NCBI GenBank assembly: GCA_026874595.1
Contig: CM049311.1
Span: 42,783,676-42,847,675, forward strand
Direction: 5' to 3'
DNA: 64,000 nucleotides
Source: Sipunculus nudus
Taxonomy: Eukaryota > Annelida > Sipuncula > Golfingiida > Sipunculidae
The notes under the pieces were generated by a model that saw only the letters and a program-made list of their open reading frames with translations, was not told where the DNA came from and ran no database searches. The number at the start of each line of letters is the position of its first letter. Position 1 is the stretch's first letter. Positions 22,940-36,889 of the stretch are shown here, piece after piece. Position numbers and translations under genes: made by a program.

Positions 22940-23533
22940 ACACGCTGGAGTCTGAAGGCCAGTATTTCAGCTCTTTTAAACGTTTGCATGTTATATCATG
23001 CACAATGAAGGACAAAAAGGACAATTAGTGGCGATGCCATTCCATGTCATACATGGGCTCAGCTGTCAAAGGTATTTGCGCAAGGTGACTGACATAATCG
23101 GGGTACCGACGTCCCGTATTATATTTTGTGTCATCTTTAAAATGAGTACTGTTTTACATACCTTTATATAAACATTTTATATAATCCACTACCTTATTAG
23201 GCGGTGACTTTTATTAAAGAGTTCATTTATTAACATTCTTATTTTTCCTCTTCACGTGCAAAGGAAATCTCGAACTGCAGTCATTCATACAATTCTGTCA
23301 TACAACACAAAATCGTCTGCAAATCGGTATCCCTTGGATTAGTTATTTTTTTTTCAGAACTTCACACAACCATCGCTAAAAGATCGTTGTTTTTTCTAAA
23401 TTGCCCTGAATGTGCTGCGAGGTCAATTATGTGTACATGCCGCAGTGTTAAATTAGAGGATCGTAACGCATTTTTGAAGCCTGCAGATGTAGGGTTTTTT
23501 TTTTTTTTTGGGGGGGGGGGGGGGAGCTTACGG

Positions 23534-25176
23534 TAATGCTTCAATGCTGGATCATAACTTATCAAGTACATGAAACATGTTTATGAACAATGCAAATACT
23601 TAACATTTCGAACAAGAAACATTTACACAAACATCACTGCTGAAATTCTGGCATGGGTGCACACAACACAAAAATTATTGTAGCTGGCACCACCAGTCTT
23701 GTATACAACGAAGCTATCAGAGACATATACATGTCCAATTTCTGAGTGATATATCAAACCCCTCCGGAGAAATAAGCAGGGACATACACTGTGCAAAAGT
23801 TATTGTTGGTGGTGCCACCAGTCTTGTATACAACAAAACTATCTGTTTACACATACTGAAAGACTTTAGCTAAAATGCTATTTTTTTTTAAGCTGATGCA
23901 TTCATAAGATTTTTTTTATAAACATGTTTAGAATAATAATAGATGCAGAACTTTCATTTTTAAAGGTCTTATAATTGTGCCAAAAATCATTTTAGTAAAC
24001 TTGAACAAAGAATCATTTTTGTACAATGTTACAATTGCACCCTTAAATTTGAAATACGCTTACTAATGGCCGGCCCCAAGAACAAACTTATATATATCAA
24101 AAGCTTTCTATGACTCTACCAAAAATCAATGAACCCAACCTATCCTTAAACAATTAAAGAAACCCTATCCTAGAATATTATTGTGAATAATTAACCCATT
24201 CAGCTTGAGACTTTCTTCATAAAAGATTTTAAAGCTGAAGGTGGCTAAAATTGCAAGGTTTCTGACTGTAAAATCAGGTTGATGCAGGTGGCACAAAAAC
24301 TGCAATTTCAAATATGAGTAACATGTCCAACATTTGCACAGAATTTAGTGATCCTAGCTCCTATGGTTTCTGAGATTGTTATGTTAGTATGCTTACTTGC
24401 CAAATGACTTATTTCAAATTCCTTTAATTTTGCCAAAATTCATCAAAAAAAACCATTTGAACAAACTCGAGAGAGCTGGTCTCTGGGATCATTTCTGTAA
24501 AATATTGAACCATACAGCTGAATGATTTCAGAGAAGATTTTCAAAGTTTTTTTTAGCTTTTCCCCCATAAAATGTAACTCAATGCAGGTGGCGCAACAAA
24601 AAGCCCAATCTTACAACATTTTATATGTGACAGATTATTGCATAAAATTTGGGTATGCTAGCTCCTGCTATTCCTGAGAAATTATGGATTAATGTACTGA
24701 TGACCACTGTACAAAAAGGGTGGATTCAGTAGGTGCCACCAATACCTCAATTTCAAATATGATTCATCTGAAGAAAATGTGCATGAAATTTGGTGATGAT
24801 AGTTCCAGTTTTTTTCTGAGATTGTAATTTTAGTATGCTTTTTTAGACAGATGACTAAGTTCAACTTCCTGTAACTCGGCCAAAAAAACCCGAACTTAAA
24901 CCATTCTAAACTTGAGAGAGACTGTTCCAGGAATCATTTCTGTGAAATATTGGAAAATTTGGCTGAACAGTTTCAGAGAAGAATATTTAAAATTTTTTTT
25001 AGCTTTTTTCCTATAAAAATCTTAGAAAATGCAGTTAGCAAAAAAATAGTTATTTAGATGACTAATATTTGGCATAAAGTTGGTGATGCTAGCTCCTGCC
25101 ATTTTCTCGATAGTATGGGTTAAGAGGCAGATGACAGATAACGCCACACCATCGCATAAGCTCACAGTTTTACTTA
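23534..25176 (+). repeat. HINE-B, continuation to 3' end
   Basis: Resumes taatgcttcaatgctggatc and runs through the accaccagtcttgtata units and the AT-rich 'ttctgagat' units to CATAAGCTCACAG near 25167. The final bases are degenerate (cagttttacttaaaa). Collinear with 33990-36436 and 47640-49795, though internally shorter. Confidence 0.75.
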
Positions 25177-25489
25177 AAAGGACATACAGACTAGTAGACA
25201 AACAAAGCTGATAATATAGTAAGTTTCAATTTTTTCTTAATTTTAATTAACATCTGCAATATAACACAACTGAAAATATAAGTTCAGACTTTAAAAGCTT
25301 TAATCCAGCCACATACAACATATGAAAGTTATTACAACAGTGCTTATAGGAAAAATTTCATAATTAATATATATTTAATGATAATGGATAAATGATGGAC
25401 AGACAGCTGATCACTCAATTTTCCATTCTCTAAATATTTTCTAATCCAAATATTTTTTAAATTAAATAAATTTTACACATTTGCAATAA
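25177..25489. other. AT-rich spacer, fragment of HINE-A body
   Basis: Contains gaaaatataagttcagac and a tatatatttaatgataa stretch shared with about 51230-51350. No gene seen. Confidence 0.4.
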
Positions 25490-26543
25490 AAACTAGATGT
25501 GGTCGGACAATGGTCCTCAGAGGGCGTTTCTGCAAGTGCATGAAAAGTTTAGATGTAGTAAAATTTTAAAAATATCACAAACAGAAAAAGGTTTTTATAA
25601 ATATGCATGAGGAAAAAAATCGTACTGGATCGCATGATATTAAAGAAGATATGTCTGAAATAACGTGTGCAATAGAAAATCACCGAATGTAGTCTGTTAG
25701 CCATATTTGATTTTGAGCAAGTCTGCAATTCAATAGGTCTTGAACCTTAATAGGCTCCAATGATCCCTGTGAAAATGGGAGAGCTGCAGAAGGTTGTTGT
25801 TAAGTTATCGCATGCAAAAAAAGATCAGCCATCGGGCAGTGGCCGCCATATAAGAATTCCAACAGGTCTGTAATTCAAATAGGTCTGGAGCCCTCATAGG
25901 TACCAATCATCCCTGTGAATTGGGGAAAGCTGCAGTAGGTTGATGTTGAGCTATCGTGCGCAAAAGAAAATCAGCGATTGGGCTGTGGCGGCCATATTGT
26001 AATTTAGATCTGTATTCAATAGGTCTGGAGCCCTCATAGGTGCCAATCATCCCTGTGGATTTCAGAAAGCTGCAGTAGGTTGTTGTTGAGTTATCGAGCG
26101 CAAAAAAAAAAAGCGATCGGGCTGTAGCGGCCATATTGTTATTCAGACAGATCTGTTATTCAAAAGGTCTGGAGCCCTCATAGGTAGTAGGTACCAATCA
26201 ATCCATGAATTTGGGAAAGCTGCAGTATGTTGTCTTGAGTTATCGTGCGCGAAAGAAAATCAGCGATCAGGCTGTGGCGGCAATATTGGAATTCCAAAGG
26301 TCTGTAATTCAATAGGTCTGGAGCCCTCATAGGTACCAACCATCACTGTGAATTTGGGAAAGCTGTTGTATGTTGTTGTCAAGTTATCGCGCGCGAAAGA
26401 AAATCAGCGATCGGACTGTGGCGGCCATACTGGAATTCCGACAAGTCTGTTATTCGAAAGGTCTGGAGCCCTCATAGGTACCAATCATCCCTGTGGATTT
26501 GAAAAAGCTGCAGGACGTTGTTGTTGAGTTATTGCGCGCGAAA
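25490..26543 (+). repeat. Dispersed element with ~148-bp tandem units (family E)
   Basis: Starts AACTAGATGTGGTCGGACAA. About six units follow with gcggccatattg spaced about 142-150 bp (25838, 25987, 26128, 26279, 26424), each with ggtctggagccctcatagg, accaatcatccctgtg and gcgcgaaagaaaatcagcga. A shorter relative is at 53012-53430. Interrupted at the last unit by the following HINE-A. Confidence 0.8.
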
Positions 26544-28428
26544 AACAAGGGACCCAATGGTCACGGTGCTCAGCTGAAGTTTGAAATTTTGCAAATGCAA
26601 AATATTCTATTGTAATTTTTTCATATATACAAGCATGTGATAAGCTGAGAGGAAAGGGGCCCTCCTACTTGGTTATAGTAAAGTTTTAAATATATGACTG
26701 CAAAATTAATACTCTGACAAGACTGTTATGAAGAAAAACAGTAAACATTTTGAGATACTGTGATGCATATGAAAAATTTACAGATGGACAGGCAAGTGGA
26801 CAGAATGGACTAATACCTTTATTTCACTTTCAAGGGAATAATGCATTTAAGTTTATATTTAAGCCTATTTTTTTTTAGCATATCCACTTTTTCTAATAAC
26901 AGTTTTTATCAGATTCATTTTTTTCACTTACACATTTTATAAATTTGTAATAAAAAAATTCTGAAAATATAAGTTAAAATTTCAGAATTCTAAGTTGCAA
27001 TCATTATTTATCAAGAGTGTAACTCATATCGGGTCATATTATGCATGTACATATATTTTATTATTTTTAAATCACAAATGTTTAAAGTGAATTTAAAAGA
27101 AAATAATGCCACAACATTGCATCTTCAAGATTATTCTTTGGATCACTATTGAAAAATTTTGTACATTGGAGCTTTCAGTACATGCTAAATTTTATTCACC
27201 AAAATAAAAGATTCAGTAAATCTGATGAAATAAAACCATCTTTTCAAATAAAGTATACACACTGTTAGTTGAATGAGGGACAAACATCATCATTGTGCTA
27301 ATTACTATCTCAGCTATAATTTTTTACTGGAATTAATAATCAGTTTCACACCTGGTGAAGTTTTTACTCTTCTGAAGTAAAGAATAACTTTTCTGATGAA
27401 CATCAACACTTTCATAGCAATATACCACTTTGTGGACACAATTAAATGTGCACTTTAATCATTGTAACCCTGGTGGTACAATACAAAATCTAAAATGTAG
27501 CACAGCCTAGAATAAGAATGAATCAAATACAGAAAATTATAATATTCATCTAGTTTATGCACCAGCTGGGGGGTGGGGGGAGTGCAGGGCAGAGGGGAAG
27601 CCTGCTGGTAGTGGCCAAGCTGAGCCAAGGCAAGCTGCCTGGAGAGGGTTACATAATTACAAGTGAAGGCTGTAATACTAGGTGGGCCTGATGTAAACAA
27701 CACCTGACATGGTGTATGAAAACTTGAATAAAAGCTTCTCTTTTCAATCAATTCCTTTGAAATTTCAGATTTAAAAAGATTAAATCCTTATGTATATATG
27801 CTGTGAAAATTAAATCAACAGTGCTTACAGGGAAAAAACGTGCCGTGCCAAAGTTGGTCAAATTTAAGGTATTGATTTTTGATTTATGCTAATAACTTAA
27901 AAAATTTGCAAAATTCAGATCTAATTTTGGGTTAACAATTGAATCTTGATTTAATAATGTTATATCCCTGAAAAAAAGTCTCCAGCTTCAGCAATTCTCA
28001 TGTTAAGTGAGTATATATATTTCATGATTTTTAAAAAATTGCATTATATTTGGACCTATAACTTCAAAACAATATTCAATACTGACCTAATTTTTGGTAT
28101 ACTAATAGAAAATGTATGGAAGAATATGGATACTAAATATAATCAAGAACAGACCAGTAATTTTGATATTTGGCTGCCTTGAAGTGTAACAATTATTTTT
28201 TTATGGAAAACGGAGGTTTTTCCTTTATATTTCGAAGGAACGAAGTCCTAGTGACCTAACTTTCGGTATGGTAGGAGATTTTGGGGACATCTAACTGTAT
28301 GCAAAATTTTGGATTCATGGGTCCAACGGTTTGAAAATGTGCCCTGTTAACGTCCGGCCGGCCGGACGGATGACGGACAAAGGACCACGACTATAGCTCA
28401 GATGACTTATAGTCAGCTGAGCTAAAAA
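26544..28428 (+). repeat. HINE-A copy inserted in family E
   Basis: AACAAGGGACCCAATGG plus GCTCAGCTGA at the start, CAGCTGAGCTAAAAA at the end. The flank before is a family-E unit broken at gcgcgcgaaaa and the flank after begins aaaaatcagccatcgc, matching the intact unit gcgcgaaagaaaatcagcga, so this is a complete inserted element. Confidence 0.8.
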
Positions 28429-30000
28429 TCAGCCATCGCTTGTCAAGCAGAGCCCTAACTACCGGTAATGTCCCAGTGCACAGGTGCAAAGGAATCAATG
28501 GCAGCAGAGGTGGGGGGGGGGGGGGGATTTAAAACCCCTCTGCATACACATAGAGGGCAAACAAAGCCTGATCTCCAATTCTGCTGAGGCAGGAAAATAA
28601 TGAACAAATGCCTGTATGAGATCCTCATTATTTTCTCGCATCAATTTTTTTTATTTTAAGTTTATATTTCTATACATTTCCAATATAACATTTATATCTG
28701 AATATAAAAGTTGATTCATAATTCTAAATTGCATCATCATATATATCAATCTTGTCAGATAACACCACATCATGCATACAAATAAAATGTATATTTATTT
28801 TTTTACCACAAAAATATATCTTTAAAATTTGCAAAACAATAAATATCTTAAATCAATACTTGATTCAGATTTCACAATTTTAAATTGTGCTTTTATTTAT
28901 CCATAATTTGCCTCATATTTTATAAATTTACCATACTGATGGGTTAAATTCTATTTTAACTGGTTAAAATAATTTAAGAGAAAATTGTTTTTTTTTTTTA
29001 AAATGCTACATTAACCCAAAAGGGCATCTTCTGGATTACTCCTTGAATTACTTTTTCAAGGAAAGTTTTGTATATTGGAGTGGAAACAGCATTACAATTA
29101 ATCAAATCAAATACAAACAATAACAATTACTGCACAACACTTGGTGGGTAGGGTTGGGGGGGGAGGGGGTTATGAGAATAACTATAAACCTGTCACAGCA
29201 GGGGATTCCCCCCAGTGACTGTAACAAATCAGGAACCGTAGCATAGCTGACTTTCAGTGACAAGGACTGGGCTGCCTGCATCTGGACAAAGCAAGTGACA
29301 AGTGGGTCTCAAGAAAAAATTCAATAATTTTTTTCAAGCTTTTATTTTCAAATTTCAGATATAAACAAATTAAATGCTGTGAAAATTATATCAACAGTAC
29401 TCACAGGAAAAAAACATGCCATGTTCAAAGAAAGGGAAAATTTAAGGTACTGATTTTATTTTTATGCTAATAACTCAAAAAATCTACAAAATTCAGATCA
29501 AATTTTGGGTATACAATTGGATCTTAATTAAACAAAGTTATATACTTGAAAAAAAATCTCTAGCTTCAAAAAATTTTCATGTTAAGTGAGTAAATATTTT
29601 TCCTGATTTTTTTACTAAGTCTATTATGTTTGGACCCATAAGTTAGAGAAATTACACTAAACAGACTTAATTTCTAGCATGTATATAGGAAATATATAGG
29701 AGAATACTGCTGGTAAATATGAAGAAAAGCAGATCAGTGGTTTTGATATGAAACAGTCCTGAAGTGTGATAATAGGTTTTTAATTGAAATTTGAGGTTTT
29801 TCCTTAATTTCTCGAAGAAATGAAGTCACAGTAGATAGTTTGTGGTTTGGTAGGAGATCTTTGGGACAACCAACAGTATGCAGCATTTTGGATTGGTAGG
29901 TTCAATGGTTTCAAACTGTGCCAGTTTAACCTACGGACAGACAGCCCGACGATGGTCAATGTACCACAACTATAGCTCAGATGACTCTGGCCTATTAGTT
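28429..30000 (+). repeat. HINE-A long body, 3' truncated
   Basis: gtcccagtgcacaggtgcaa, a G run near 28510, ggcatcttctggattactcc, a second G run near 29155, the core from about 29380 and ctatagctcagatgact at 29972-29988, where it breaks inside the stem-loop. No coding sequence. Confidence 0.7.
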
Positions 30001-30825
30001 ATTCGTGGGAAATTTACTGTTGAAGTGATCTAGTGTTAGATTTTGTAGAAGAACTTCACCTAGGTACAATATTCTAGCTTAATGCTAATATTGGGTCTGC
30101 TAACATTTAGATAGCCTGTAAGACAGAAGACATACAAAAAATCCTTGTTTTGGGCTAAGTGACTATTGTTCAAATAAACTAAATATTTTTCCTGTGTTGT
30201 TCCAGAAGTCACCACTGTGTGCATTTGAAAATATTTCTCTTCACTCCAATTATAACACATTCAAAAATATTTCCACTCTTCTTCATTCTTAAACATTTCC
30301 ACTCTAATTTTAACACATTCTAGAATATTTTTTCCTGCTTTTCCATTTGGTAAAACACAGAAATACAAGGAAGCCTGGTCCCAGATAATAACATCAATAT
30401 GAACAAATACCCCCCCCCCCCAAAAAAAAATATTAATGACCAAGTATGGATGAACACTTTGTGGTTACATACCCTCTACATTAAGGGGTTTGTATACAAC
30501 ATAAAAATACACAACACAGGAACATTTGGAAGGAACAGTGGATTCAGCAGCTCCTGGTTCCTGTATCAGAACATCCTTCTTCAGTTTCTACTACATCCTG
30601 AGCTTAAATTTGGTTGAAGGATGGCACCATCTGTCATCTTGAGCCAACACAAGAGAATACCACATTAGATGTGACCTGAGCTCCACTCAAGGGCTCTGTG
30701 GGGTCTTCTTGCTCCCTTTAGCTGTTGACTTCTGTATGGACACCACCTCCTTTTGTAGTTGACGGTTTTTGGACTGAAACCAAAAAATCAAAGCAGTTAT
30801 TTGATAATCAATCTACTATAACGTT
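30001..30825. other. Unassigned, no gene seen
   Basis: Contains a C10/A9 run near 30411 and small frames on both strands (for example 30060-30260 minus) without recognisable domains. aaaatatttccactcttctt and a variant repeat near 30265 and 30290. Confidence 0.4.
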
Positions 30826-32446
30826 AAACAAGGCCTACAGGCCTGATGCAAACCTGTGCAATGGGATATACATCAGGTATTATGTTTCCATGCTAGACCA
30901 TTACTTTTCAAGTACAAATGTGACATGTATATGTGCAATGCAAACACTGAACATTTTGAACCCGAGTACATGCACTGATTACACAAACGTCACTGCTGAA
31001 ATACTGGCACAGGTGCACATAACACAAAAATGATTGTAGATGGCACCACCAATCTTGTGTACCAGAAAGCCATCAAAAGATGTATGGACATGCAAAATTT
31101 CAGGCGGATACTTCAAACCACTCTTCAGCTATGTGAACAGATCCATGAAACATTTGTAGCTGGTGCCACAAGTCTTGTTTACAACAAAACTATCTGAGAT
31201 TTATCAACATGTATAATTTTAGGCTGATATGTCAAATCACTCCTGACGTATAAGCAGAAGCATATACTGCAAAAGTTATTGTAGGTGGCGCCACCTGTCT
31301 TGCAAAGCTATTTGAGATGTATACATATGCCCAATTTCAGGCTAATATATCAAATCCCTCCTGATAAATAAGCAGGGACATACACTGTGCAAAAATTGTA
31401 AGTGGCGCCACTAGTCTTGTAAACAACAAAGTTATCCGATGTTGTATAAATATTTACAATTTCGGGCTGATATATCAAATCCTTCCTGAGAAAGAAGCAG
31501 GTACATACACTGTGTAAAAGTCATTGTAGGTGCTGACACAAGTCTTGTGTATTTAAGGAAGCCATCAAAGATGCATGGACAGGTCAAAATATCAGGCCAA
31601 TACATCAAACTACTCTTGAGTCAGGTGCTTTTTGCTGACCAGGCTTAGGTGAGAAAGGCAGCTACCCTGAATGAAGCGGAACAAATTGTTAGCTTCAGCT
31701 ACTGCACTGAGTGAACTCTTGACCCGCCTCTGGCTGCACTGAGTGAACTCTTGACCTGTACCTGGCTGCACTGAGTGAACCCTTGACCTGCTGCATAATC
31801 TAATACAGTTGGCAAGCTGTCAAACCTATAAATAGATCCTGACTGACCTTTGGCCTGTTGCCAAATATGAAATGGCTGGCTGTCTGCCAAGCTATTAATA
31901 GATATATACACAATCTTGGCCTGTTGGTAAATCTGTTTATGCACACTGAAAAATCTGGCTACAATGCTTTTTTTCAAGCTGACATATCCATAAGATTTTT
32001 TTTTATCAAAATATTTAAAATAATAAAAGATGTAGTCCTATTACTGTGAAAGATTCAATAATTCTGTCAACAAACATTTAAGGTCTAATAATCATTAAAC
32101 AACCTTGGTTTAATTTAGATATACATGTATACATATTTGGAGTCCTTAGAATATCCTGATAGGTGAGATATATATAAACATTGTCTCAGATTTTGCTTTG
32201 AAGATTTTATACTTTAAATAATTTATTTTATATTTTTTTAAACGCAATATATCTCATATTTGGCAAACAGTATGTATGTTAAAATAGTATCACATGGAAG
32301 TACATATAAATATATCCAGGTGGTTTTTTATTGTGTGTTTATAGTCCTTTTTTCCTACTGAATTTTCAATTAAAAATATTATGATACAAACAATGCATAT
32401 TTTTTTCAATGGTGTATAACTGTTTAACTAAAAACAGATATCGAAA
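30826..32446 (+). repeat. HINE-B copy, 3' truncated
   Basis: AACAAGGCCTACAGGCCTGA start, several about 120-bp units with ggtggcgccacctgtctt-like centres (31020-31560), then three about 30-bp units containing tgaactcttgacctg (31700-31795). The 3' end is absent; HINE-A begins at 32447. Confidence 0.75.
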
Positions 32447-33937
32447 ACTAGTGGCCCATGGGCCATGACGCTCAGCTGAATTCAAGGAATGTTGAACAAA
32501 GAGCAAAATGACTGCATGATTGCTAAAAAACCATGAATTTTGTGGTGAGTCCTTAGAAATTTCTGGTTTATAAGAAAACTCTCCAAGAAGGATTGACATG
32601 CCAAATTTCAGACCAATATCTTGAACCACTCTTAAGATATGAGCAATTTTCACCAAAAGCACATGTAGGCATACAAATGGCACCACCAGTCTTGAGTACA
32701 AGATGGAGGAGTCCAAGTTCTATGGGTATGCACCAATTCAGGCCAATACAGGAAATCACTCCTGAGAAAAGGGCATTTATTTATTCTACAAAACTGGGAA
32801 AGTATGTGGCGCCACCTGTCTGGTTTACGAGAAAACTTTCCAAGATGGATGGACATGCCAAATTTCAGACAAATATCTTGAACATTTCCTGAGATATGAG
32901 CAATTTTCACCAAAAGCAAATATACCAATGGACGCCACATGAAAACGACTGCAAACGGTGCCACCCATCTTGTTTACGAGATGTAGGTGTTGAGGATCTA
33001 TGAACATGCACAATTTTAACCAAATACATTGAAGAACCACTTAGATGAACAGATGGCAAATACACAGATGGACACTACGCAAAACATATTGTAGGTGGCA
33101 CCACCAGTCCCAATTATGAGATAGAGAGATCAAAGATCTATGGACATGCAAACTTTCAGCACAATACATTGAGCCACTCCTGAGATATGACCTGTTATCT
33201 AAATCTAAAAGACACTCAGATTCGTATTGCACAGAAAGGACTGCTGGTGGGGCCACCTGTCTTTGTTAGGCACAACAACATAGGTGAAGGAACAACTATG
33301 CTGGGTTTTTGAAAGATTGGTCCATGGGTCTCAGAGGAGTTCTCTGGAAACTAACGCAGAGTTTTTGTATCACATTTTTAATTATTTCGGGGGGGGGGGG
33401 GGGGGTATTTACAAGCCCCATAGCTTGGAGGATATGGGTAACAGAGACTTTATTTCAGAATTCCATAGAGACTTTTCATGGACCTCCTTTGATGTCATGT
33501 TAGAAGATTCAAGGTCCAGGTTTATGACTTGTGCCCTGTTAACAGATGACAGCTTCTTTGAAGGTAAAAAAAAATATAGAAAAAAAAATCGTAAAAATAA
33601 GAAAAATACACATGGCGCCACCAGTTTGCAGAAACTGATGGAACACTCCATGATCAATATTCATGCAAAGATTCATGGTGATCAAGGAAGTAATTATTGA
33701 GATACTGAAGCTTTTGTTTCAAATTTTTTATTATTCTGGGGGATACTTTCAAGACCCATAGCTCAGAGGATATGGGTAACAGAGACCTAATTTCAGGTTT
33801 CCAAGGAGATATTTCATGGACCTCCCTTGATGTCAAGTAAGAAGATTCCAGGTCTAGCAGTTATAAATTATGCCCTGTTAACAGATGACAGCTTCTTTGA
33901 AGGTATCAAAAATAAAGAAAAAGTTCCTAAAAATTAG
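32447..33937 (+). repeat. HINE-A subfamily with accaccagtctt and ttcaggtttcca units, left part
   Basis: Starts AACTAGTGGCCCATGGGCCA with ACGCTCAGCTGA. Units of about 150 bp contain a panel of ggcaccaccagtc motifs and 'gagatatgagc'; later units switch to the 340-bp type. Interrupted at cctaaaaattag by HINE-B (33938) and resumed at 36437. Poly-G at 33390-33405. Confidence 0.7.
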
Positions 33938-36436
33938 AACAAGGCCTACAGGCCTAATGCGAACCTGTGCATTGGGAAATACACCAGGTATAATGCTTTA
34001 ATGCTGGAACATTACTTTTCATGTATATGAACAATGAAAGTACTAAACATTTTGAATAAGAAACAATTACACAAACATCACTGCTGAAATTCTGGCATGG
34101 GTGCACACAACACAAAAACGATTGTAGCTGGCACCACCAGTCTTGTATACTTCGAAGCTATCAGAGATATACACATATGCCAATTTTCAGACTGATATAT
34201 CAAATTCCTCTGTAGAAATAAGCAGGCACATACACTGTGCAAAAGTCAATGTACGTGGCACCATCTGTTTTGTAAATAAGAATACCATCAAAGATGCATA
34301 GACAGGTCAAAATATCAGTCCAATACATCAAACTTCCCAAGAGTTTGATGCACATGGCTGACAAGGCTTAGGTGAGTAAGGCAGTTGCCCCCGAGTGACC
34401 TGTGACAAATTGCTGCCTCAAGCTACTGCACTGAGTGAACTCTTGACCTGCACCTGGCTAGACTGAGTGAACTTTTGACCTGTACCTGGCTGCACTAAGT
34501 GAACTCTTGACCTGTTGCATAATCTGACACAGTTGGCAGTCTGCCAAAGCTATAAATAGATTCAGACTTAGCTTTGGTGCCAAATATGATGCAGTGAGCA
34601 GTCTGCCAAAGCTATAAATAGAATGCAGCTACTGCACTGAGTGAACTCGAGACCTATACCTGGCTGCACTTCTTCCAATCCTGGCACTGTGCTAAAACTA
34701 TTTATAGAGCTGACATCATCTTGGCTTATGGCCAACATCAAGGCACTGGCAATCTGCCAATGGTAAACCAAGTGCTGCCATCTGAACACAAAAGTGGTCC
34801 CTACTTGAAATAACTTAAAAATTTATTTTCCCAATACAAAATGCTTTTCAGCTGACTTTTTGTAAAAAAGAAATCAGGAATATATGTAAAATTATTATGG
34901 ATGCATACTGAATGCAATTTTAAAGTACAGATATATCTCACTGATGGCAAATTCTTGAATTAAGTTGAGTAGGGATACCAATAATTTATAATCCACGTAC
35001 AGTTGTCTTTATATAGCCACAGAGAGCTGAATATCCATGATTGTAACATTGCCTGGTATGATGAATAACTAAAATCATAAATCTAAATTTTTTAAAAGCT
35101 TTTAAAAAAACTTTCTTGTCAATATTAACCAAAGATAACCTGAAATCTAAATGTCTAGTGGCATGATGTAATAGATGCTGATAAACTGGTGCCAGGCTAG
35201 ATGAAACAGCATCACACAGCTAACATATATGGTAAAATGACTCAATTCAATCTTTATAAATCAGCCAAAATTCATTCTTTGGAACCATAAAAGACAATTA
35301 TTATAAAAATTATTGTAGGAATTATTCTTGCAAAATATTAAACAAACTGGCCTCAGTATCATTAGTCAAAAAACGTTTTGTAGGTTTATAACTCGTATGG
35401 GAAAATACAGCAAAATGGCAAAGTTCAGCTTCCCATAATTCAGCCAAAAATCATTGAACCAAAACCATTTGAACAAAATTGAATTATCAACATCTAAGGA
35501 TAATTAATGTGTGAGATTTAAGAATTTTGCCAAGTGGTTTTTGAGAAGAAGATTTTTGTAGCCACTTAGCTAAAATGGGCTGTTACGGCATATGACTAAA
35601 TTCAGCTTCCCATAACTTAGCCAAAAGTCACTGAACTGAGACCATTTGAACAAACTTGAATTATCAACATCTAAGGATAATTAATGTGTGAGATTTCAGA
35701 ATTTGGCCCAGTGGTTTTTGAGAAGAAGATTTTTTTAGCCACTTAGCTAAAATGGGCTGCTATGTCATATGACTAAATTCAGCTTCCCATAACTTAGCCA
35801 AAAGTCACTGAACTGAGACCATTTGAACAAACTTCAGAAAGCACTACCCTAGGATCATTTCTGTGCGATACTAAACAATTTGGCCATATCGTTTCAGAGA
35901 AGAAGTTATTTGTAGACTTCAGTTTGATACGGGCACTGATGACCCCCGTACAAAAAAGGCCGATGCAGGTGGCGCCACCAATACCTCAATTTCAGATATG
36001 ACTCATGTGACCAACATTGGCATAAAATTTGGTGATGATAGCTCAAGCCATTTCTGAGATTGTAATTTTAGTATGCTTTTTTGGACAGATGACTAAGTTC
36101 AACTTCCTGTTACTCGGCCAAAAATCACCAAACTTAAACCATTCGAACTAACTTGAGAGAGATTGTTCCAGAAATCATTTCTGTAAAATATTGGACAATT
36201 TGGCTGAACAGATTCGGAGAAGAAGATTTTTTAAGCTTTTTTAGCTTTTTCCTTATAAAATCTAAGAAAATGCAGTTAGCCAAAAAATAAGCAAAATCAG
36301 ATAGAGTTTTTTAGATGACTAATTTTATGCATAAGATTTGATGATGCTAATTCTTGCCGTTTTCAAGATAGTATAGGTTAACGTACAGACGCCGGACGCG
36401 CCACACCATCGCATAAGCTCACAGGTTCGCTAAAAA
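33938..36436 (+). repeat. Complete HINE-B element (2.5 kb), reference copy
   Basis: 5' AACAAGGCCTACAGGCCTAA then GCGAACCTGTGC; 3' GCATAAGCTCACAGGTTCGC then TAAAAA. The 5' GCGAACCTGTGC is complementary to the 3' GCACAGGTTCGC-like block, a subterminal inverted repeat. A hairpin AGGCCTACAGGCCT sits just inside the 5' end. The interior has accaccagtcttgtat units, tgaactcttgacctg units, and two to three copies of an about 180-bp unit at 35400-35830 (ggataattaatgtgtgagat). Inserted into a HINE-A unit whose intact form is seen near 39590. Confidence 0.85.
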
Positions 36437-36889
36437 TATAGGTGGCACTACCAGTTTGCAGCAACTAAGGAACACTCCATGATCAATATTCATGCAAAGA
36501 ATCATGGTGATAAATGCATCAGATGTCAAGATAGTGCAGCTTTTGTATCAAATTTTTAATTATTCTGGGGGGTACTTCTGAGCCCTATAGCTCAGAGGGA
36601 ATGAGTAACCGAGACTTAATTTCAGGTTTCCAAAGAGATTTTTCGGTGATCTCTCTACATGTCAAGTAAGTAGATTCAAGGTGGAATAGTTACAATTTGT
36701 GCCTTGTTAATAGAAGAGCACTTCTTTGAAGGTCTCAAAAAAAGAGCAAAAAAAAGTGTAAAAATTTGACAAAATCCATGTGGCACTACCAGTTAGCAGG
36801 AATGAATGAAACACTCCATGATGAATACTCATGCAAAAACTCATGGGGATCAATGCATCAGTTGTCCAGATAGTGCAGCTTTTGTATCA
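36437..36889 (+). repeat. HINE-A subfamily, between two insertions
   Basis: Resumes after HINE-B with taggtggcactaccagtttg and runs to ttttgtatcaa, where HINE-C is inserted; continues at 39391. Confidence 0.7.

Larger units (their letters stand above)
18561..23533 (+). mobile_element. TE1 copy 2, TA-flanked, hosting a DIRS-like element
   Basis: Begins CCGTATTGACGTAATAAGCG and ends GAGCTTACGG, with TA at 18559-18560 and 23534-23535. HINE-B copies at 33938 and 44957 show the joined site (ggtataatgctt), so the insertion boundaries are read directly. The left 130 bp and right roughly 600 bp match TE1 copy 1 in reverse orientation. The middle is replaced by the retrotransposon at about 18691-22564, so the DIRS element probably landed in this transposon, possibly with loss of TE1 interior. 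Confidence 0.8.

Noticed and set aside
22940-23480. Possible conserved non-coding element because it matches 903-1450
   Set aside because: Both are terminal portions of the same TE1 transposon family in opposite orientation.
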